DNA from: Pseudomonadota bacterium
GTDB taxonomy: Bacteria > Pseudomonadota > Gammaproteobacteria > Steroidobacterales > Steroidobacteraceae
DNA: 64,000 bases
Direction of reading: 5' to 3'
Assembly (NCBI GenBank): GCA_021808195.1
Contig: JAKBCE010000020.1
Location: 4,145 to 68,144, forward strand
Position 1 is the stretch's first letter. Each line of letters opens with the position of its first letter. Of the stretch, positions 9,021 to 18,929 are shown piece after piece. A model generated the notes under the pieces. It saw only the letters and a program-made list of their open reading frames with translations, did not search any database and was not told the origin of the DNA. A program made the position numbers and the translations under genes.

Positions 9021-9111
9021 GATCCACCTCGGCCACCATTGTGCCAGAGCATGCGATTGACAGCTGCGCCGGCGGACGGCAATTTGGGGCTCCACCAGCG
9101 CCCTCACCCAT

Positions 9112-9873
9112 ATGCCCTCACCGGAACTCCAAGCCGCCCTGGATGCAGCCCGCGCCGCCGCCGACATCATCCGCGGCTTCTACCAGCGCAATCTGCAGAT
9201 CCGCACCAAGGCCGATCAGACACCCGTCACCGAGGCGGACGTGCGCGCCGAGGAGGCGATCCGCGCCATCCTCACCGCGCGCTTCCCCGGGTACGGCTTT
9301 TACGGTGAGGAGACCGGCCAGCACGATCTGGGGGCTGAAAGCGTCTGGCTGGTCGACCCGATCGACGGAACCAAGTCATTCGTGCGCGAGTGTCCGTTCT
9401 TCTCCACCCAGATTGCGTTGCTGCGTGGCGGCCGGTTGGTGCTCGGTGTCTCGAGCGCCCCGGCCTATGGGGAGTTCGCCTGGGCCGAGCACGGCGGCGG
9501 GGCCTACCTGAACGAGCGCCCTATCCGGGTCAGCACCACGGCCGAGCTCGGCGCGAGCATCGTGTCGACCGGCAATCTCAAGAGCCTCGCCCGCTCGGCA
9601 CAGTGGGGCAAGCTCGGCAACCTGATCGGCCAGGTGAACCGCATCCGGGGCTACGGCGACTTCTTGCACTACCACCTGCTGGCGAGCGGCGCGCTCGACG
9701 TGGTCATCGAATCGGACGTCAGCATTCTCGACATTGCCGCACTCGCCGTAATCGTGCGTGAGGCAGGCGGCACATTCACCGACCTCGCCGGGGCGGAACT
9801 GACGCTGGCAAGCACTTCGGTGCTCGCCACCAACGGCCGGTTGCACGCGCAGGTGCTTACAGCGCTCGGTTAA
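9112..9873 (+). CDS. hisN: Inositol-monophosphatase-family phosphatase, probably histidinol-phosphatase (HisN type)
   Basis: 253 aa, Mg-dependent, lithium-sensitive phosphatase fold. Metal-site motifs: GEETG (65-69), DPIDGTKSF (82-90) and SDVSILDIAAL toward the C-terminus, where the usual WDxAA reads LDIAA. The sequence TKADQTPVTEADVRAEEAI is typical of the HisN branch that dephosphorylates L-histidinol phosphate. The substrate is inferred; a CysQ- or SuhB-like role cannot be excluded, although the TKADQTPVT motif argues for HisN. Confidence 0.8.
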   Translation: MPSPELQAALDAARAAADIIRGFYQRNLQIRTKADQTPVTEADVRAEEAIRAILTARFPGYGFYGEETGQHDLGAESVWLVDPIDGTKSFVRECPFFSTQIALLRGGRLVLGVSSAPAYGEFAWAEHGGGAYLNERPIRVSTTAELGASIVSTGNLKSLARSAQWGKLGNLIGQVNRIRGYGDFLHYHLLASGALDVVIESDVSILDIAALAVIVREAGGTFTDLAGAELTLASTSVLATNGRLHAQVLTALG

Positions 9874-9897
9874 GCGCCTCAGCGGATCGGGGCGCGC

Positions 9898-10362
9898 TCA
9901 GGACAGCACGCGCGTCTCGTCTGCGATCATCTCCTCGAGCCGCTCCAGATCCGGCACCAACGGTGTCTCGTTGGCCATGCGCAGCTGGCAAAGCACCGGC
10001 GAGCGCTCCGGGAAACTTGCCGTGCCCGGCCGGATCACGTCCGAGCTCAGCCGCACCAGCTGCGGGAAACCCTGCGAAACGATCGCAAAGTGCGCAATGC
10101 GCGTGCCCAGCGCGACGAACACCACCATGCGGGAGCGACCCGAGCCCGGCGGAATGCTCTTGCCGCACGCCCCCTCGAAAGACACCAGGGGTACCGACCG
10201 GCCGTTCCAGGGCACGATGCCGATGTACCACGGTGGCGCACCAGTCATTTCCGAAGGCACCGGCAACCCGGCCACTTCCGCAACACAGGCGCGCGGCACG
10301 ATCAGGCGCCCTTCCGCGAGCGGGATGAGCAGGCTGTAGATTTCCTGGACCCGTTCGGCCAT
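9898..10362 (-). CDS. chpC: CheW-like scaffold protein ChpC
   Basis: 154 aa with a single CheW domain (IYSLLIPLAEGRLIVPRACVAEV at the N-terminus; GIVPWNGRSVPLVSFE in the middle), linking receptors to the histidine kinase. It follows chpA by 10 nt on the same strand, the place chpC occupies in the Pil-Chp clusters of Pseudomonas. The start MAERVQEIYS at 10362 is chosen; a longer frame overlaps the end of chpA. It is the second CheW-type protein of the operon (the other is PilI). Confidence 0.82.
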   Translation of the reverse strand: MAERVQEIYSLLIPLAEGRLIVPRACVAEVAGLPVPSEMTGAPPWYIGIVPWNGRSVPLVSFEGACGKSIPPGSGRSRMVVFVALGTRIAHFAIVSQGFPQLVRLSSDVIRPGTASFPERSPVLCQLRMANETPLVPDLERLEEMIADETRVLS

Positions 10363-10372
10363 GGCGCCTCCG

Positions 10373-13300
10373 TCACTCGCCCTGGGCCGCGGCCGGTCCG
10401 GGCTCGACACTGTCGCTGGTGCCGGTGCGCCGACTCGCGCGTGCACGCTCGACCAGCGGGCCAATCGCCTCCAGCAGTTCGGTCTCCTGGTAGGGCTTGC
10501 CCAGATAATCGTCGACGCCGAATTCGATCGCCCGCGCCCGGTGCTTCTCCCCGACGCGCGAGGTGATCATGATGATCGGCACCTCGCGCAGACGCGGATC
10601 GTTGCGCACGTGCGCGGCTACTTCGTAGCCATCCATGCGCGGCATCTCGATGTCGAGCAGGATGATGTCCGGCACATGATCCTGCAGCAGTGCAACCGCA
10701 TCCATGCCATCCCGCGCGGTCAGCACACGCATGCCGTTGCGCTCGAGCAGACGCTGCGTAACGCGACGCACGGTGATCGAATCATCCACGACCAGCGCAA
10801 AAATACGCCGATCGGCCTTGTCCCGCTCGGCCGGCGCGAGGCCGCGACCGCGCCACTCGGCGCGAACCAGCGCACCGATGTCGAGAATGATGACGATGCG
10901 GCCGTCACCGAGGATCGTCGCCCCCGAAATACCGCGGATCCCGGCAATCTGCGGGCCGACCGACTTGACGACGATCTCGCGGTTACCGAGCAGCTCATCG
11001 GCCACCAGCGCCGTGGAGTGCTCACCGGCCCGCACCAGCACCACCGGTACGGTCGCATCCTGAGCCGGAAGGGGCGAGGGCGGCAGACCGACGAACACTG
11101 CCAGATGCTGAAAACGGTAGCGCTGGCCGCCGTGTTCGAACGCTGCGCTCTCGGCGCCCAGATATTGATTGACCTGCTCGAGCGGCAGCCGCAGTACGCC
11201 CTCGACGGTCGGCAGCGGCAGCGCGTAGAGCTCATCTGCGGTGCGGGCGATCAGCGCGTGGCTGATCGCGAGCGTGAACGGCAGACGAATCGTGAATTCC
11301 GTGCCGGTACCCGGATAGGTCTGCATGTGCAGCGCGCCGCCGAGCCGTTTGATCTCGGTGGCGACCACATCCATGCCGACCCCTCGGCCCGCCTGCTGCG
11401 TCACGGTGCCGGCGGTGGAGAATCCGGGCTCGAGAATGAGCTGCATGGCCTCCTCGTCGCTTACCGGTCCGGGGGCAATCAAGCCGAGCGCCCGACCCTT
11501 CGCCCGGATCGCTTCGAGGTTCATGCCTGCGCCGTCGTCGCTGAGGCGCACCACGACCTGAGCGCCTTCGCGGCGCAACTGCAACTCGATGCGCCCGGCG
11601 GGCGACTTGCCACGCTGCAGGCGCTCCGCGGGCGATTCGATGCCGTGCACCACCGCATTGCGCAGCATGTGTTCGAACGGCGGCAGCATGCGCTCGAGCA
11701 CCTGCCGATCGAGTTCACCGGCGGCACCCTCGACGACCAGCTCAGCCCGCTTGTCCGTGTCGGCCGCTGCCTGCCGGACAATGCGCGCGAGGCGTTGCAC
11801 ATGCTGTTGGAACGGCACCATACGCGTGCGCATCAGGCCGTTCTGCAGCTCCGTCATGGTCCGCGCCTGCTGCTGCAGGAGGGTATGGGCATCCTTGGTG
11901 AGGTTCTCGAGCAGCTGCTGCAGACTGGCCACGTCGTTGGCCGTCTCGGCCAGCGCGCGCGAGAACTGCTGAATGGAGGAATACCGGTCGAGCTCGAGCG
12001 GATCGAAATCGCTGCGATGGCCAGTATCCGGATCGTGACGGTGCAGAATCTGCGCCTCGGTCTCGATTTCGAGGCTGCGCAGCTGCTCCTTCAAGCGCGT
12101 CACGGTGCGCGAGAGCTCGCCGAGATTGAAGTCGATGGAACTGACCTGCTGGTCGAGCCGGGAGCGGGCGATGCTCGCCTCACCGGCCACGTTGAGCAGC
12201 TTGTCGAGCAGTTCGGCATCGACCCGCGCCATCTCCTGTCGCTCCGCCGGCGCGACCGGCTCGCGCCCCGGCGGTACCGGCAAAGGCGTGGCCAGCGTCT
12301 CGGCCGGCACACTCGGTGGCAGAGGCTCGGCCGGCGTGGGAAACGTCGAAGTCTGTTCGCCCGCCACGACCTGCAGCACCGGCACCGCATCCGGATCGAC
12401 GGCACCCCCGATGAGCCTCTCGATTTCCGCGCCCTGCACCGCCAGCGCATCGTCGAGCTCGATCGGCACTTCGGAGAGCGGTTCGAGCCCGGCGGGCGCG
12501 AGCACCGGTGGCTCGAATTCCGGCTGCACGGGCGGCTCCGCCGCGTCGGCCGGCGGGGACTGCGGCACCGCCGTCAGTGCCGCGATGGCAGGCGCGGACG
12601 ACTCGCTGCCCGGCTCGGGCTCGGTCGCCGTCACGATGGCCTCGCTCTGTGCGGGCTCCGCGCAAACGCCTTCGGACAGCGGCGGCACCGTCGGCGGCGG
12701 GGTACCCGGCTGGGTCAGTGCGCGAATGCGGGCGACCATCCCCTGCGCTGGAGCGACCCCTTGCCCGTTGACCACGGCCTCGCGCATGCCGGCGAGATGA
12801 TCGAGGCTCGACTGAATGACATCAAACACGGCCTCATCCGCAGCGAGACCACCGCTTTCGGCGTGTCCGACCAGCGTCTCGAGCTCGTGCGACAGATCGC
12901 CCATGGCCATGATGCCGGCCATGCGCGCCCCCCCTTTGAGCGTGTGCAGCGCGCGCTTCAGCGCAAAAGCACACTCAGCGCTGCCGGCGGCGGCGCGCCA
13001 CTGCCCGAGCGCGCGCTCCGAGCCCTCGATCAGCTCGAGCGCCTCTTCGGTGAAAACCGCAGCCACCTCCGGGTCGTAGTCGACGACGGGCTCGACCGGC
13101 ACCGGCGGCGGCTCAGCCGAGACGCTCGCCGGCGCCGCCGTGCCGGGTGATGCGGGCAACTCCTCCGGTTGTGCCTCCGCGGCCGCGATGCGCGCATCGA
13201 GCGCCTTCTCCGCTTCGGCCAACCGTTCGATCAACAGCAGGTGGCTCGCGAAATAGCCGGTCGGCTCCTCGAGATGCTCGGCGACCGACTCCATCGCGCT

Positions 13301-15916
13301 CATGCAGTCAGCGAGCAGGGTCAGATCCTCACTGCGCAGTCCGACGCCGCTGGTGAAGACGCGCCGGATCCAATGATCGAGCGGCTCGGCGAGGCGCACG
13401 CCATGGCGCGCCTGCGCCGCCTTCGAGCTGCCCGCCAGAGTATGACAGGCGCGATAGACATCCTCGGGCAGCGCGTGCGGCTCGGGCGCCTGAACTTCGC
13501 CCTTGAGGTAGGCGCGGATCGTCGCCACATGCGTCTCGGTTTCGCGCGCGTAGATCTCGCGCAGCGCCTCATCCATACCCGCTGGCACAGCCGCCTCGCT
13601 CTGCGGCTCGCTCGTCCCCTGCGCTTCGGTCTGCAGCGGCGGCGGCGCTGCAGAGCCCTCCGGACCCTCGGGTTCGCGGCCAGCCGCCATCGCATGCGCG
13701 GTGGCCGTGATACCGGCCACATCGGTGGCGACGGGGCGGCCCGATTGCAGGTTTTCGATCAGTTGCGGCAGCGCAGCGATGGCCTGGCGCAGCTCCTCGA
13801 GAATCGCCGGGCTGCGGGTCAAGGTGTTATCGAGCAGCCGATTGAGCAGGCTCTCGACCGACCAGGCGAGCTCGCCGAGCTCGCGCGCCCCCACCATGCG
13901 TCCGCTGCCCTTGAGGGTGTGAAACGCCCTGCGCACGATCTCGAGCGCCTCACGATCGAGCGGGTTCTGATCCCAGAGCGGGAAATGGCGCCGGATCCGC
14001 GCCAGCTCCTCGTGCGCTTCTTCGATGAACAGTCTGACCAGCTCGGGACTGGCGCTCGCGGCGAGCGCCGTCAATTTGGCGGTTGAGGATTCCGCCGCCG
14101 CAACGGGCGCGGCGGGAACGGGAGCCAGGTCCGCCACGGTGATCATGGCCTGCGTCTCGCCCGCGGGGCTCATGAGCACCGTCTTGGCGAACGCCGATGG
14201 CTCGATGGCCGCAAGCGGCATGCTCTGCGGGGTGTGCTCTAGGAACTGCAGACAGGACTGGGCGTTATCCAGCATGTACCACGGATCGCTGCGCCCGGCC
14301 TGCAGCGTTTCCATGTAGTACTCGAGACTGACAATCGCATCCGCCAGCCGGTCCAGCCAGCCTGGCGGTACTGCCGGCGCACTGGCACGCATGATTCGAC
14401 GCAGGTGGATCGCAATGCCCTCGACGATCTCCACAGCCCGCGTCTTGCCCAGCATCAACAACGCGGCCTTCAACCCTGTCACCAGACCCTGCCAGTTATC
14501 GAGCGCCGCAGCATCCGGTGAGCCACCGATGCTTTGCGTGATCGCCTCCTTGATCCAGGTGAGATTCTGGATGCACTCGCGCAGCACGGCAGCCTGCACC
14601 TGCTGGAATTCGCGGTCCTCCCCCGGCCCCTCGCTCTCGGGCGCTGCGGACGGCCGGATCATCCCGACCAAGTTGTCATCGAGGCGGTCCTCGACTGCGA
14701 TCAGGGCTGCGGCAATGTCCACCAGCAAGGCCTCGTCGGCCGGCACAGCGCTCTCCAGCATCCGTTCGAGCCGTTCGGTCTGGGTCTGCACGGCGGAGCG
14801 TTGTGCGCCGAGCCCGAGCACACCGAGCGTGTCGCCGATCTTGCGCAGCAGCGCGACCTGCGGGCGCAGTTCCTCGCCCTGGCTCACCCCGCGGCGCCCA
14901 TACTGCTCGAGGACTTCTTTGACCTTGGCCAGATCCTCGCGAATGGCGACCGCCACCGTCTGCATCAGCTTGACGTTGGGCGCGGAGAGACTTTCCCGTT
15001 CCTGCTCGATGCTCTCATCCACCGGGAGCAGTTCATTCAGGCGAAACGACGCCCGCACCGCCGCGACACGCGTACCGTTGCTGCTCGAGCGGCCAACGTA
15101 ATAGAGGAGGTTGTTCAACAGATCGACCGGTGGACTCTGGCAATAGCGAGGCTCGCCGAGCTCGTACAGCCGGCGGATCTCTCGGTCCGCCAATCCGAGC
15201 AGCCGCTTGATCGATACCCCGCCCTCGAGCCCACCCTCGCGCAGCGCCTCGATCACCGCGCCCACCACCCACCAGAGCTGGAATACCGGCTGGCGCGTCG
15301 CGGCCTTCTCCAACCGCTCGGCCACCGTCGCCAACGCGCCGAGGTTCTGCTCGACGCGCTCGCCGCGAATCCAGCCGATCAGCCCCGCCTGGAACTGCGC
15401 ACGCAACCGCCGGCACCACTGCTCAACGCCCAGCTGCGGCTCGCCGGGCGAGGCCGCCTGAGGCTGCGCCTGCTTGTCGGACTTCAGGTTCAGCAGCAGC
15501 AGCGTGCCCTCGGACAGCAGCGCGCTGCCACGCACGGCCCGCAGGTCATTCAGCAGCGGCAGCAGAACGAGTGCGATGTCGCGGCCGCCAGCGAGCACCC
15601 GCTCCAGGTACCCCGGCAGCTGCACCAGGGCGCGCAGCAGCGCATCGAGACTCTCGGCCTGCCCCTTACGCTCACTCACGGTGGCGAGCAGGTAGTCGGC
15701 CACCAGCTCCATTTCCTCGGCGAGCAAGGCCGCGCCGTAGATCTCGAGCACGCGCAGCACGCCCTGCGCCTGATGCAGTTCCTGCTTGCAGCGCTCGAGC
15801 AGCGCGGCGTTGTCCGGCTGCTCGACGTAGCCTTCTATGGCGGCACGAGCCTCCCCCAGCGTGTGGGCGAGTTCATGCCCAACAAGCTCGAGCGTCTGCG
15901 AAGCGACTTCCGACAT
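10373..15916 (-). CDS. chpA: Hybrid chemotaxis kinase ChpA/PilL with multiple Hpt domains, CheW and receiver domains
   Basis: 1847 aa from the ATG at 15916 (MSEVASQTLELVG). The longer open frame to 16465 is antisense-like reading over pilJ. Domains in order: a long N-terminal helical region with no recognisable phospho-His (about 1-620), as in ChpA; three clear Hpt domains with phospho-His at about H666 (HTLKGSGRM), H825 (CHTLAGSSKA) and H991 (HTLKGGARMAG); acidic/proline linkers; kinase dimerisation and ATP-binding with H1416 and N1420 (HMLRNAVVHG) and DDGAGM and GRGVGMDVV; a CheW-like domain; and a receiver domain with phospho-Asp near D1755 (LLDIEMPRMDG). It transfers phosphate to PilG and PilH to control type IV pilus extension and retraction. 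Confidence 0.93.
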   Translation of the reverse strand: MSEVASQTLELVGHELAHTLGEARAAIEGYVEQPDNAALLERCKQELHQAQGVLRVLEIYGAALLAEEMELVADYLLATVSERKGQAESLDALLRALVQLPGYLERVLAGGRDIALVLLPLLNDLRAVRGSALLSEGTLLLLNLKSDKQAQPQAASPGEPQLGVEQWCRRLRAQFQAGLIGWIRGERVEQNLGALATVAERLEKAATRQPVFQLWWVVGAVIEALREGGLEGGVSIKRLLGLADREIRRLYELGEPRYCQSPPVDLLNNLLYYVGRSSSNGTRVAAVRASFRLNELLPVDESIEQERESLSAPNVKLMQTVAVAIREDLAKVKEVLEQYGRRGVSQGEELRPQVALLRKIGDTLGVLGLGAQRSAVQTQTERLERMLESAVPADEALLVDIAAALIAVEDRLDDNLVGMIRPSAAPESEGPGEDREFQQVQAAVLRECIQNLTWIKEAITQSIGGSPDAAALDNWQGLVTGLKAALLMLGKTRAVEIVEGIAIHLRRIMRASAPAVPPGWLDRLADAIVSLEYYMETLQAGRSDPWYMLDNAQSCLQFLEHTPQSMPLAAIEPSAFAKTVLMSPAGETQAMITVADLAPVPAAPVAAAESSTAKLTALAASASPELVRLFIEEAHEELARIRRHFPLWDQNPLDREALEIVRRAFHTLKGSGRMVGARELGELAWSVESLLNRLLDNTLTRSPAILEELRQAIAALPQLIENLQSGRPVATDVAGITATAHAMAAGREPEGPEGSAAPPPLQTEAQGTSEPQSEAAVPAGMDEALREIYARETETHVATIRAYLKGEVQAPEPHALPEDVYRACHTLAGSSKAAQARHGVRLAEPLDHWIRRVFTSGVGLRSEDLTLLADCMSAMESVAEHLEEPTGYFASHLLLIERLAEAEKALDARIAAAEAQPEELPASPGTAAPASVSAEPPPVPVEPVVDYDPEVAAVFTEEALELIEGSERALGQWRAAAGSAECAFALKRALHTLKGGARMAGIMAMGDLSHELETLVGHAESGGLAADEAVFDVIQSSLDHLAGMREAVVNGQGVAPAQGMVARIRALTQPGTPPPTVPPLSEGVCAEPAQSEAIVTATEPEPGSESSAPAIAALTAVPQSPPADAAEPPVQPEFEPPVLAPAGLEPLSEVPIELDDALAVQGAEIERLIGGAVDPDAVPVLQVVAGEQTSTFPTPAEPLPPSVPAETLATPLPVPPGREPVAPAERQEMARVDAELLDKLLNVAGEASIARSRLDQQVSSIDFNLGELSRTVTRLKEQLRSLEIETEAQILHRHDPDTGHRSDFDPLELDRYSSIQQFSRALAETANDVASLQQLLENLTKDAHTLLQQQARTMTELQNGLMRTRMVPFQQHVQRLARIVRQAAADTDKRAELVVEGAAGELDRQVLERMLPPFEHMLRNAVVHGIESPAERLQRGKSPAGRIELQLRREGAQVVVRLSDDGAGMNLEAIRAKGRALGLIAPGPVSDEEAMQLILEPGFSTAGTVTQQAGRGVGMDVVATEIKRLGGALHMQTYPGTGTEFTIRLPFTLAISHALIARTADELYALPLPTVEGVLRLPLEQVNQYLGAESAAFEHGGQRYRFQHLAVFVGLPPSPLPAQDATVPVVLVRAGEHSTALVADELLGNREIVVKSVGPQIAGIRGISGATILGDGRIVIILDIGALVRAEWRGRGLAPAERDKADRRIFALVVDDSITVRRVTQRLLERNGMRVLTARDGMDAVALLQDHVPDIILLDIEMPRMDGYEVAAHVRNDPRLREVPIIMITSRVGEKHRARAIEFGVDDYLGKPYQETELLEAIGPLVERARASRRTGTSDSVEPGPAAAQGE

Positions 15917-15938
15917 CCAGTGGCTCCGGGCAGAGGGC

Positions 15939-17288
15939 TCAGTTGCCGCCCGCGGCAGTGATAGGGGCGGCACGGCTTGCAGCCGCGACGTTGTCCGGAC
16001 GCTTGTACGCGCCGGTGGCGCCCGGCAGCGGACCGCCGGGCAGGCGGAATCCGGCCGCTGCGCGGCGCAGGCCCGCCGACAGCTCCGCCAGTTGGGCGAT
16101 GGCAGCCGAAGTCGCGTTGGTCGACTCGGCGGTCTGTACGCTGATCTCGCGCAGGACCTGCATGTTGCGCGCAATGTTCTGCGCACCGCTCGCCTGGGCG
16201 CGCGCGCTCGCCGAGATGTTCTGCACGAGGCTCGCGATCTGATTCGACACCTGCTCGATCTCATCGAGAGCGGCACCGGCATTCTCGGCAAGCAGTGCAC
16301 CACCGACGACGTCGGTGGTGCTGCGCTCCATCGAGACCACCGCCTCGTTCGTGTCGGTCTGAATCGTGCGCACCAGCACCTCGATCTGCTTGGTGGCGTT
16401 GGCGGCCCGCTCGGCGAGCCGCTGCACTTCGTCGGCCACCACAGCGAAGCCACGTCCGGCCTCACCGGCCATCGACGCCTGAATCGAGGCGTTCAGCGCC
16501 AGGATATTGGTCTGCTCGGCAATGTCATTGATCAGCTCGACGATGTTGCCGATCTCCTGCGAGCTCTCTCCAAGGCGCTTGATGCGCTTGGAGGTTTCCT
16601 GAATGGTCTCGCGGATTGCGTTCATGCCATCGATGGTGCGCCGCACCGCATCGCCGCCCTTATGGGCGATCTCCACCGAATGACGCGCCACATCGGCCGC
16701 GCGCTCGGCATTGCCAGAGACCTCAGCGACCGAGTTCGCCATGCCCGATGCAGACTCCGTAGCCGATGCGATCTGCTTTGATTGCGCGCTGCTCGCCTTG
16801 GCGAGGTGCTGCGAGAGGGCCTGGGTCTGGCGCGCGGCGCTGTCGAGCTGGATCGCCGAATGATTGATGGTGGTCACCAGGCCGCGCAGCGCATCCACCG
16901 CGTAGTTGATGGAATCGGCGATCGCCCCGGTGATCTCCTCGGTGACGGTGGCCTGCACCGTGAGGTCGCCGTCGGCAAGGCTCGAGAGCTCATCGAGCAG
17001 GCGCAGGATGGCCTGCTGATTGCGGTCGTTCTCTTTGCGCTGCGTCTCGGCGGCGAAGCGTTGATCCTGCACCGCCTTCGCAATACGTCCGGCCAGCACG
17101 ATGGCCGCGACCACCAGCGCCACGGCCAGAGCGGCGAATGCGAGCGGGCCAAACCGCTCAAGCGGAGCGCTTGCACTGCCGGCGGCGAGGTAAGCCCCCA
17201 CGGCACCGAGCAGCGTCAATCCGCCGCTGGCGGCGAGCAGCGCAGCGAGCGTGCGCGATTGAGCGGCGAGGGCGGGTTGTTCGCTCAT
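15939..17288 (-). CDS. pilJ: Type IV pilus chemoreceptor PilJ with a minimal periplasmic part
   Basis: 449 aa, a methyl-accepting-type receptor. Two membrane segments (about residues 15-36 and 47-67) are only about 10 residues apart, so almost nothing is exposed in the periplasm. Then a HAMP-like stretch ([22 protein letters not shown]), and a long signalling coiled coil ending in the conserved hairpin ([44 protein letters not shown]). P. aeruginosa PilJ is much longer because it carries PilJ-type sensing domains. The start overlaps pilI by 4 nt (ATGA). Confidence 0.88.
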   Translation of the reverse strand: MSEQPALAAQSRTLAALLAASGGLTLLGAVGAYLAAGSASAPLERFGPLAFAALAVALVVAAIVLAGRIAKAVQDQRFAAETQRKENDRNQQAILRLLDELSSLADGDLTVQATVTEEITGAIADSINYAVDALRGLVTTINHSAIQLDSAARQTQALSQHLAKASSAQSKQIASATESASGMANSVAEVSGNAERAADVARHSVEIAHKGGDAVRRTIDGMNAIRETIQETSKRIKRLGESSQEIGNIVELINDIAEQTNILALNASIQASMAGEAGRGFAVVADEVQRLAERAANATKQIEVLVRTIQTDTNEAVVSMERSTTDVVGGALLAENAGAALDEIEQVSNQIASLVQNISASARAQASGAQNIARNMQVLREISVQTAESTNATSAAIAQLAELSAGLRRAAAGFRLPGGPLPGATGAYKRPDNVAAASRAAPITAAGGN

Positions 17289-17848
17289 GCCGCCGCTTCC
17301 GCAAACGCAGCGCTTTCCAGCAGGGCGCGCAGACTCAACACCGGCCAGCGTTCCGTGCCACGCCGGAAGGCTCCGGCAAGATAGTGCTCGCAGCGCGCCA
17401 TGGTCGGCGGCGCATCGGCCGAAAACTCCGCCTCGGCAAAACGCCGGAAGCCGAGCACCTCATCGACGATGAGCCCGGCGGGAATTTCCCGATGGTTCAC
17501 CGCCACGACACGGGTGGTGCGCCCAATCGGGGTCGCACCGCTGCCGAGGAACTGGCGCAGGTCGATCACCGGCAGCAACTGACCGCGCACATTTGCCAGT
17601 CCCTTGATCCAGGGCTTGGCACCCGGCACACGGGTGATCCCGGCGGGCACGCCGAGCACCTCACGCGTCTCCTCGCGTGCCACCAGATACAGATCGCCGG
17701 CCATCCGCAGCGCGACGCCGACCCACTCGCGCTCGGCGGCGACGTCCTGCCCGGGCTGCGCCGAGACGGCGCGCGCGCGCCGCTCGAGCTCACAGAGCAG
17801 CTCGAACGGGCGGTCACGCAGGGATGCGAGCGGCGGTGCGTCACTCAT
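17285..17848 (-). CDS. pilI: CheW-like adaptor PilI
   Basis: 187 aa CheW-domain protein that couples PilJ to ChpA. The core is visible as [52 protein letters not shown] in approximate form, and a C-terminal beta strand region. It lies between pilH (63 nt upstream) and pilJ (4-nt ATGA overlap). The order pilG-pilH-pilI-pilJ identifies it. Confidence 0.88.
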   Translation of the reverse strand: MSDAPPLASLRDRPFELLCELERRARAVSAQPGQDVAAEREWVGVALRMAGDLYLVAREETREVLGVPAGITRVPGAKPWIKGLANVRGQLLPVIDLRQFLGSGATPIGRTTRVVAVNHREIPAGLIVDEVLGFRRFAEAEFSADAPPTMARCEHYLAGAFRRGTERWPVLSLRALLESAAFAEAAA

Positions 17849-17911
17849 GGCGGGTTGGCACGAGCACGGTACGGGATGGGAAAGGTGTCGTGTGTAGCAT
17901 GACTGGAGCGC

Positions 17912-18277
17912 TCAGCTCGCCAGCGCCAGGCGTGCCTTGGCGATCAGCTGGTCCGGCGAGACGGGCTTGACCATGTAATCCACCGCCCCCTGGCGCAGCC
18001 CCCAGATCCGGTCGGTCTCCTGTCCCTTGGAGGTCACCATGATGATGGGAATCTGCCGGGTGCGCGGATCATTCACCAACGCGCGGGTGGCCTGATAGCC
18101 GTTCATGCCCGGCATCACGATGTCCATGAAAATCAGATCCGGGTTCATCTCCCGCGCCAAACGGACGCCCTCGGCACCATCGGCGGCCGCGGCGGTTCGA
18201 AACCCGTGCTTCTCGAGCGCCGTCTGCATCACATGCACTTCCGTCGGCGAATCGTCGACGATCAGAATCAGCGCCAT
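17912..18277 (-). CDS. pilH: Type IV pilus response regulator PilH
   Basis: 121 aa, the same length as P. aeruginosa PilH: a lone receiver domain without output domain. Acidic pocket DDS near residue 8-10, phospho-Asp in LIFMDIVMPGMNG, conserved T/K in MVTSKGQETD and VKPVSPDQL. PilH is thought to drain phosphate from ChpA/PilG. Start ATG 18277 is preferred over ATG 18286 because GGGAG sits 9 nt before it, while it would touch the second. Only 5 nt separate it from pilG. Confidence 0.92.
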   Translation of the reverse strand: MALILIVDDSPTEVHVMQTALEKHGFRTAAAADGAEGVRLAREMNPDLIFMDIVMPGMNGYQATRALVNDPRTRQIPIIMVTSKGQETDRIWGLRQGAVDYMVKPVSPDQLIAKARLALAS

Positions 18278-18282
18278 GGCCG

Positions 18283-18681
18283 TCATCTCCCGATATGCGT
18301 CTCGATTGCACTGAGCAGCTCGTCCTTGGTGAACGGCTTGGTCAGATAGTGCTCCGAGCCGACGATGCGACCACGGGCACGATCGAACAGACCGTCCTTG
18401 GACGACAGCATGATCACGGGGATGGAGCGGAACACCTTGTTGTGCTTGATCAGAGAGCAGGTCTGATAGCCGTCGAGTCGCGGCATCATGATATCGACAA
18501 AGACGATGTCCGGTTGATGGTCGGCGATCTTGGAGAGCGCGTCGAAACCGTCGATGGCCGTGTAGACCTCGCACCCCTCTTTGGCAAGGAGCGTCTCGGC
18601 CGTACGGCGGATCGTCTTACTGTCATCAATCACCAGGACCTTCAGGCCCTGGAGCTTCGTGTTGCTGGCGTTCACGGCCAC
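18283..18681 (-). CDS. pilG: Type IV pilus response regulator PilG
   Basis: 132 aa single receiver domain that promotes pilus extension when phosphorylated by ChpA. VLVIDDSKTIRRTAETLL, FVDIMMPRLDGYQTC (phospho-Asp) and HYLTKPFTKDEL closely match the PilG family. The start is GTG at 18681 (AAGGAG 4 nt upstream at 18686-18691) or the in-frame GTG at 18675; a longer open frame to 18759 lacks support. It is the first gene of the leftward Pil-Chp operon, facing gshB. Confidence 0.92.
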   Translation of the reverse strand: MAVNASNTKLQGLKVLVIDDSKTIRRTAETLLAKEGCEVYTAIDGFDALSKIADHQPDIVFVDIMMPRLDGYQTCSLIKHNKVFRSIPVIMLSSKDGLFDRARGRIVGSEHYLTKPFTKDELLSAIETHIGR

Positions 18682-18929
18682 GCAACTCCTTATACTGTCG
18701 AGAGGAGGCTCGGGCGGCCGCCACGATAGCGGTTCCCGCCTCAGGTCCCGAGCGTACACGCAATGCCCGAAACGGCGCCATGCGCGCTGCGGGCCCCGAG
18801 AACTCGCGCAGATTTTCTTTTAACATATCGGACCGACCCCCGCCATGCCCGCTGCGTCACGGGTTGTGCGAGCCGGCAGCACTCGCGCCTGAGCCGGACA
18901 GCGGCCGCGGGTCCTGGCATCATCGCGCC

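Noticed and set aside
10361..13150. 929-codon + strand open frame
   Set aside because: Antisense to chpA; reads as R-, G- and H-rich sequence without domains.
14534..15961. 475-codon + strand open frame
   Set aside because: Antisense to the N-terminal half of chpA, no recognisable motif.
15917..16465. N-terminal extension of ChpA
   Set aside because: It overlaps pilJ on the same strand in another frame and is R/P/S-rich noise; MSEVASQTLEL is the plausible start.
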